From: Oceanobacillus neutriphilus
GTDB taxonomy: Bacteria; Bacillota; Bacilli; Bacillales; Amphibacillaceae
Direction: 5' to 3'
Assembly (NCBI RefSeq): GCF_014645515.1
Contig: NZ_BMLW01000013.1
Location: 1 to 64,000, forward strand
Length of the DNA stretch: 64,000 nt
Position numbers and translations under genes: made by a program. Positions 63,593-64,000 of this stretch are shown one piece after another. The notes under the pieces were generated by a model that ran no database searches, was not told the origin of the DNA, and saw nothing but the letters and a program-made list of their open reading frames with translations. Within the stretch, counting starts at the first letter, position 1, and every line of letters begins with the position of its first letter.

Positions 63593-64000
63593 ATGACAAT
63601 TCAATTAATGACGGACAGCTCTGCTGATTTACCCGTACTCTTAAAAAATAAACTTCATGTAGAAATTGTTCCTTTATACCTTCATTTTAGTGACGGTCAA
63701 TACACTTGCGGACAAACGATGAATATTGAATTATTTCATCAAAAAGTGAAGAAATTGGGGGAGGTACCGCGTTCAGCAGCGCCCAGCCCTTCCGATTTCT
63801 ATGAAGCGTATAAAAAGATTTCACCTGAGAAGAAAATTCTGATGTTAAGTATATCAAGTGAGATAAGCAGTACTTATGCAAATGCAGTAACAGGAAAAAA
63901 CATGTTATTAGAGGAAGAACCTGATCGTGTTATCGAGGTACTAAATACAAAAACTGCTTCCTGTGGTATTTGTCTGCTTATACATGAAGCCAATAAAAAA
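63593..64000 (+). CDS. DegV family fatty-acid-binding protein, partial
   Basis: 136 codons to the window end, open throughout. IQLMTDSSADLP at the N-terminus, SAAPSPSDFYEAYKK and LSISSEISSTY match DegV/FakB proteins, which bind a fatty acid and present it to the FakA kinase. AGGTGA four bases before ATG. The C-terminal half lies beyond base 64000. Confidence 0.88.
   Translation, partial: MTIQLMTDSSADLPVLLKNKLHVEIVPLYLHFSDGQYTCGQTMNIELFHQKVKKLGEVPRSAAPSPSDFYEAYKKISPEKKILMLSISSEISSTYANAVTGKNMLLEEEPDRVIEVLNTKTASCGICLLIHEANKK

Overview
The window looks like chromosomal DNA of a low-GC, moderately halophilic-type Bacillaceae (Oceanobacillus/Virgibacillus-like; an inference from gene order and base composition, not a proven assignment). 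The strongest support is the sigB neighbourhood: a tRNA array, ydcK, tex, rsbX-sigB-rsbW-rsbV-rsbU-rsbT-rsbS-rsbR, ndoA-ndoAI, ydcC, acpS and a divergent rhomboid gene, which is the Bacillus subtilis order with local insertions and one loss (no alr between ydcC and ndoAI).

Layout. 1-550: four minus-strand tRNA genes (Arg-Pro-Gly-Ile) reading into an rRNA leader that leaves the window. 1.1-3 kb: PadR / HAAS-domain / DUF4097 operon. 3-7.5 kb: a ribose/nucleoside operon (LacI regulator, ribokinase, nucleoside hydrolase, DcuC-type carrier) under two near-identical operators. 7.6-16 kb: a methyltransferase, an EamA exporter, then an RpiR regulator, a YkvI-type carrier with a cre site, and an amine oxidase / DapA-like lyase / aldehyde dehydrogenase operon that looks like an undescribed amine-degradation route. 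16-30 kb: SDR, a repeat-built coiled-coil protein, a 55-residue zinc-knuckle protein, an Aquifex-type aconitase, a yybP-ykoY manganese riboswitch in front of a 41-residue basic peptide and a kinase-like protein, CdaR/glycerate kinase, AlkD-type glycosylase and several small genes. 30-39 kb: allantoinase with an HxlR regulator, FMN reductase, two broken copies of one acetyltransferase, a CGNR protein, DinB-like protein, MmyB-type regulator and aldo/keto reductase. 38.9-39.7 kb: scar of a lost mobile element (integrase C-terminus, truncated reading frames) next to an eight-gene tRNA array (39.8-40.7 kb).

41-64 kb: ydcK, a 470-bp non-autonomous element with terminal inverted repeats and a target-site duplication, katA with a PerR-like box, tex, the full general-stress module with its own sigma-B promoter inside the rsbU stop codon, a HAD phosphatase, the MazEF-type ndoA/ndoAI pair, ydcC, nnrDE, acpS, rhomboid protease, prepilin peptidase, nagB, cshA, a second EamA transporter and the start of a DegV protein.

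Working together: RsbR/RsbS/RsbT form the stressosome, RsbT activates the RsbU phosphatase, RsbU dephosphorylates RsbV, RsbV removes RsbW from SigB, and RsbX resets the system. The catabolic operons in the first 25 kb each sit beside a dedicated regulator and a carrier. No CRISPR array, intact prophage or complete insertion sequence was seen.
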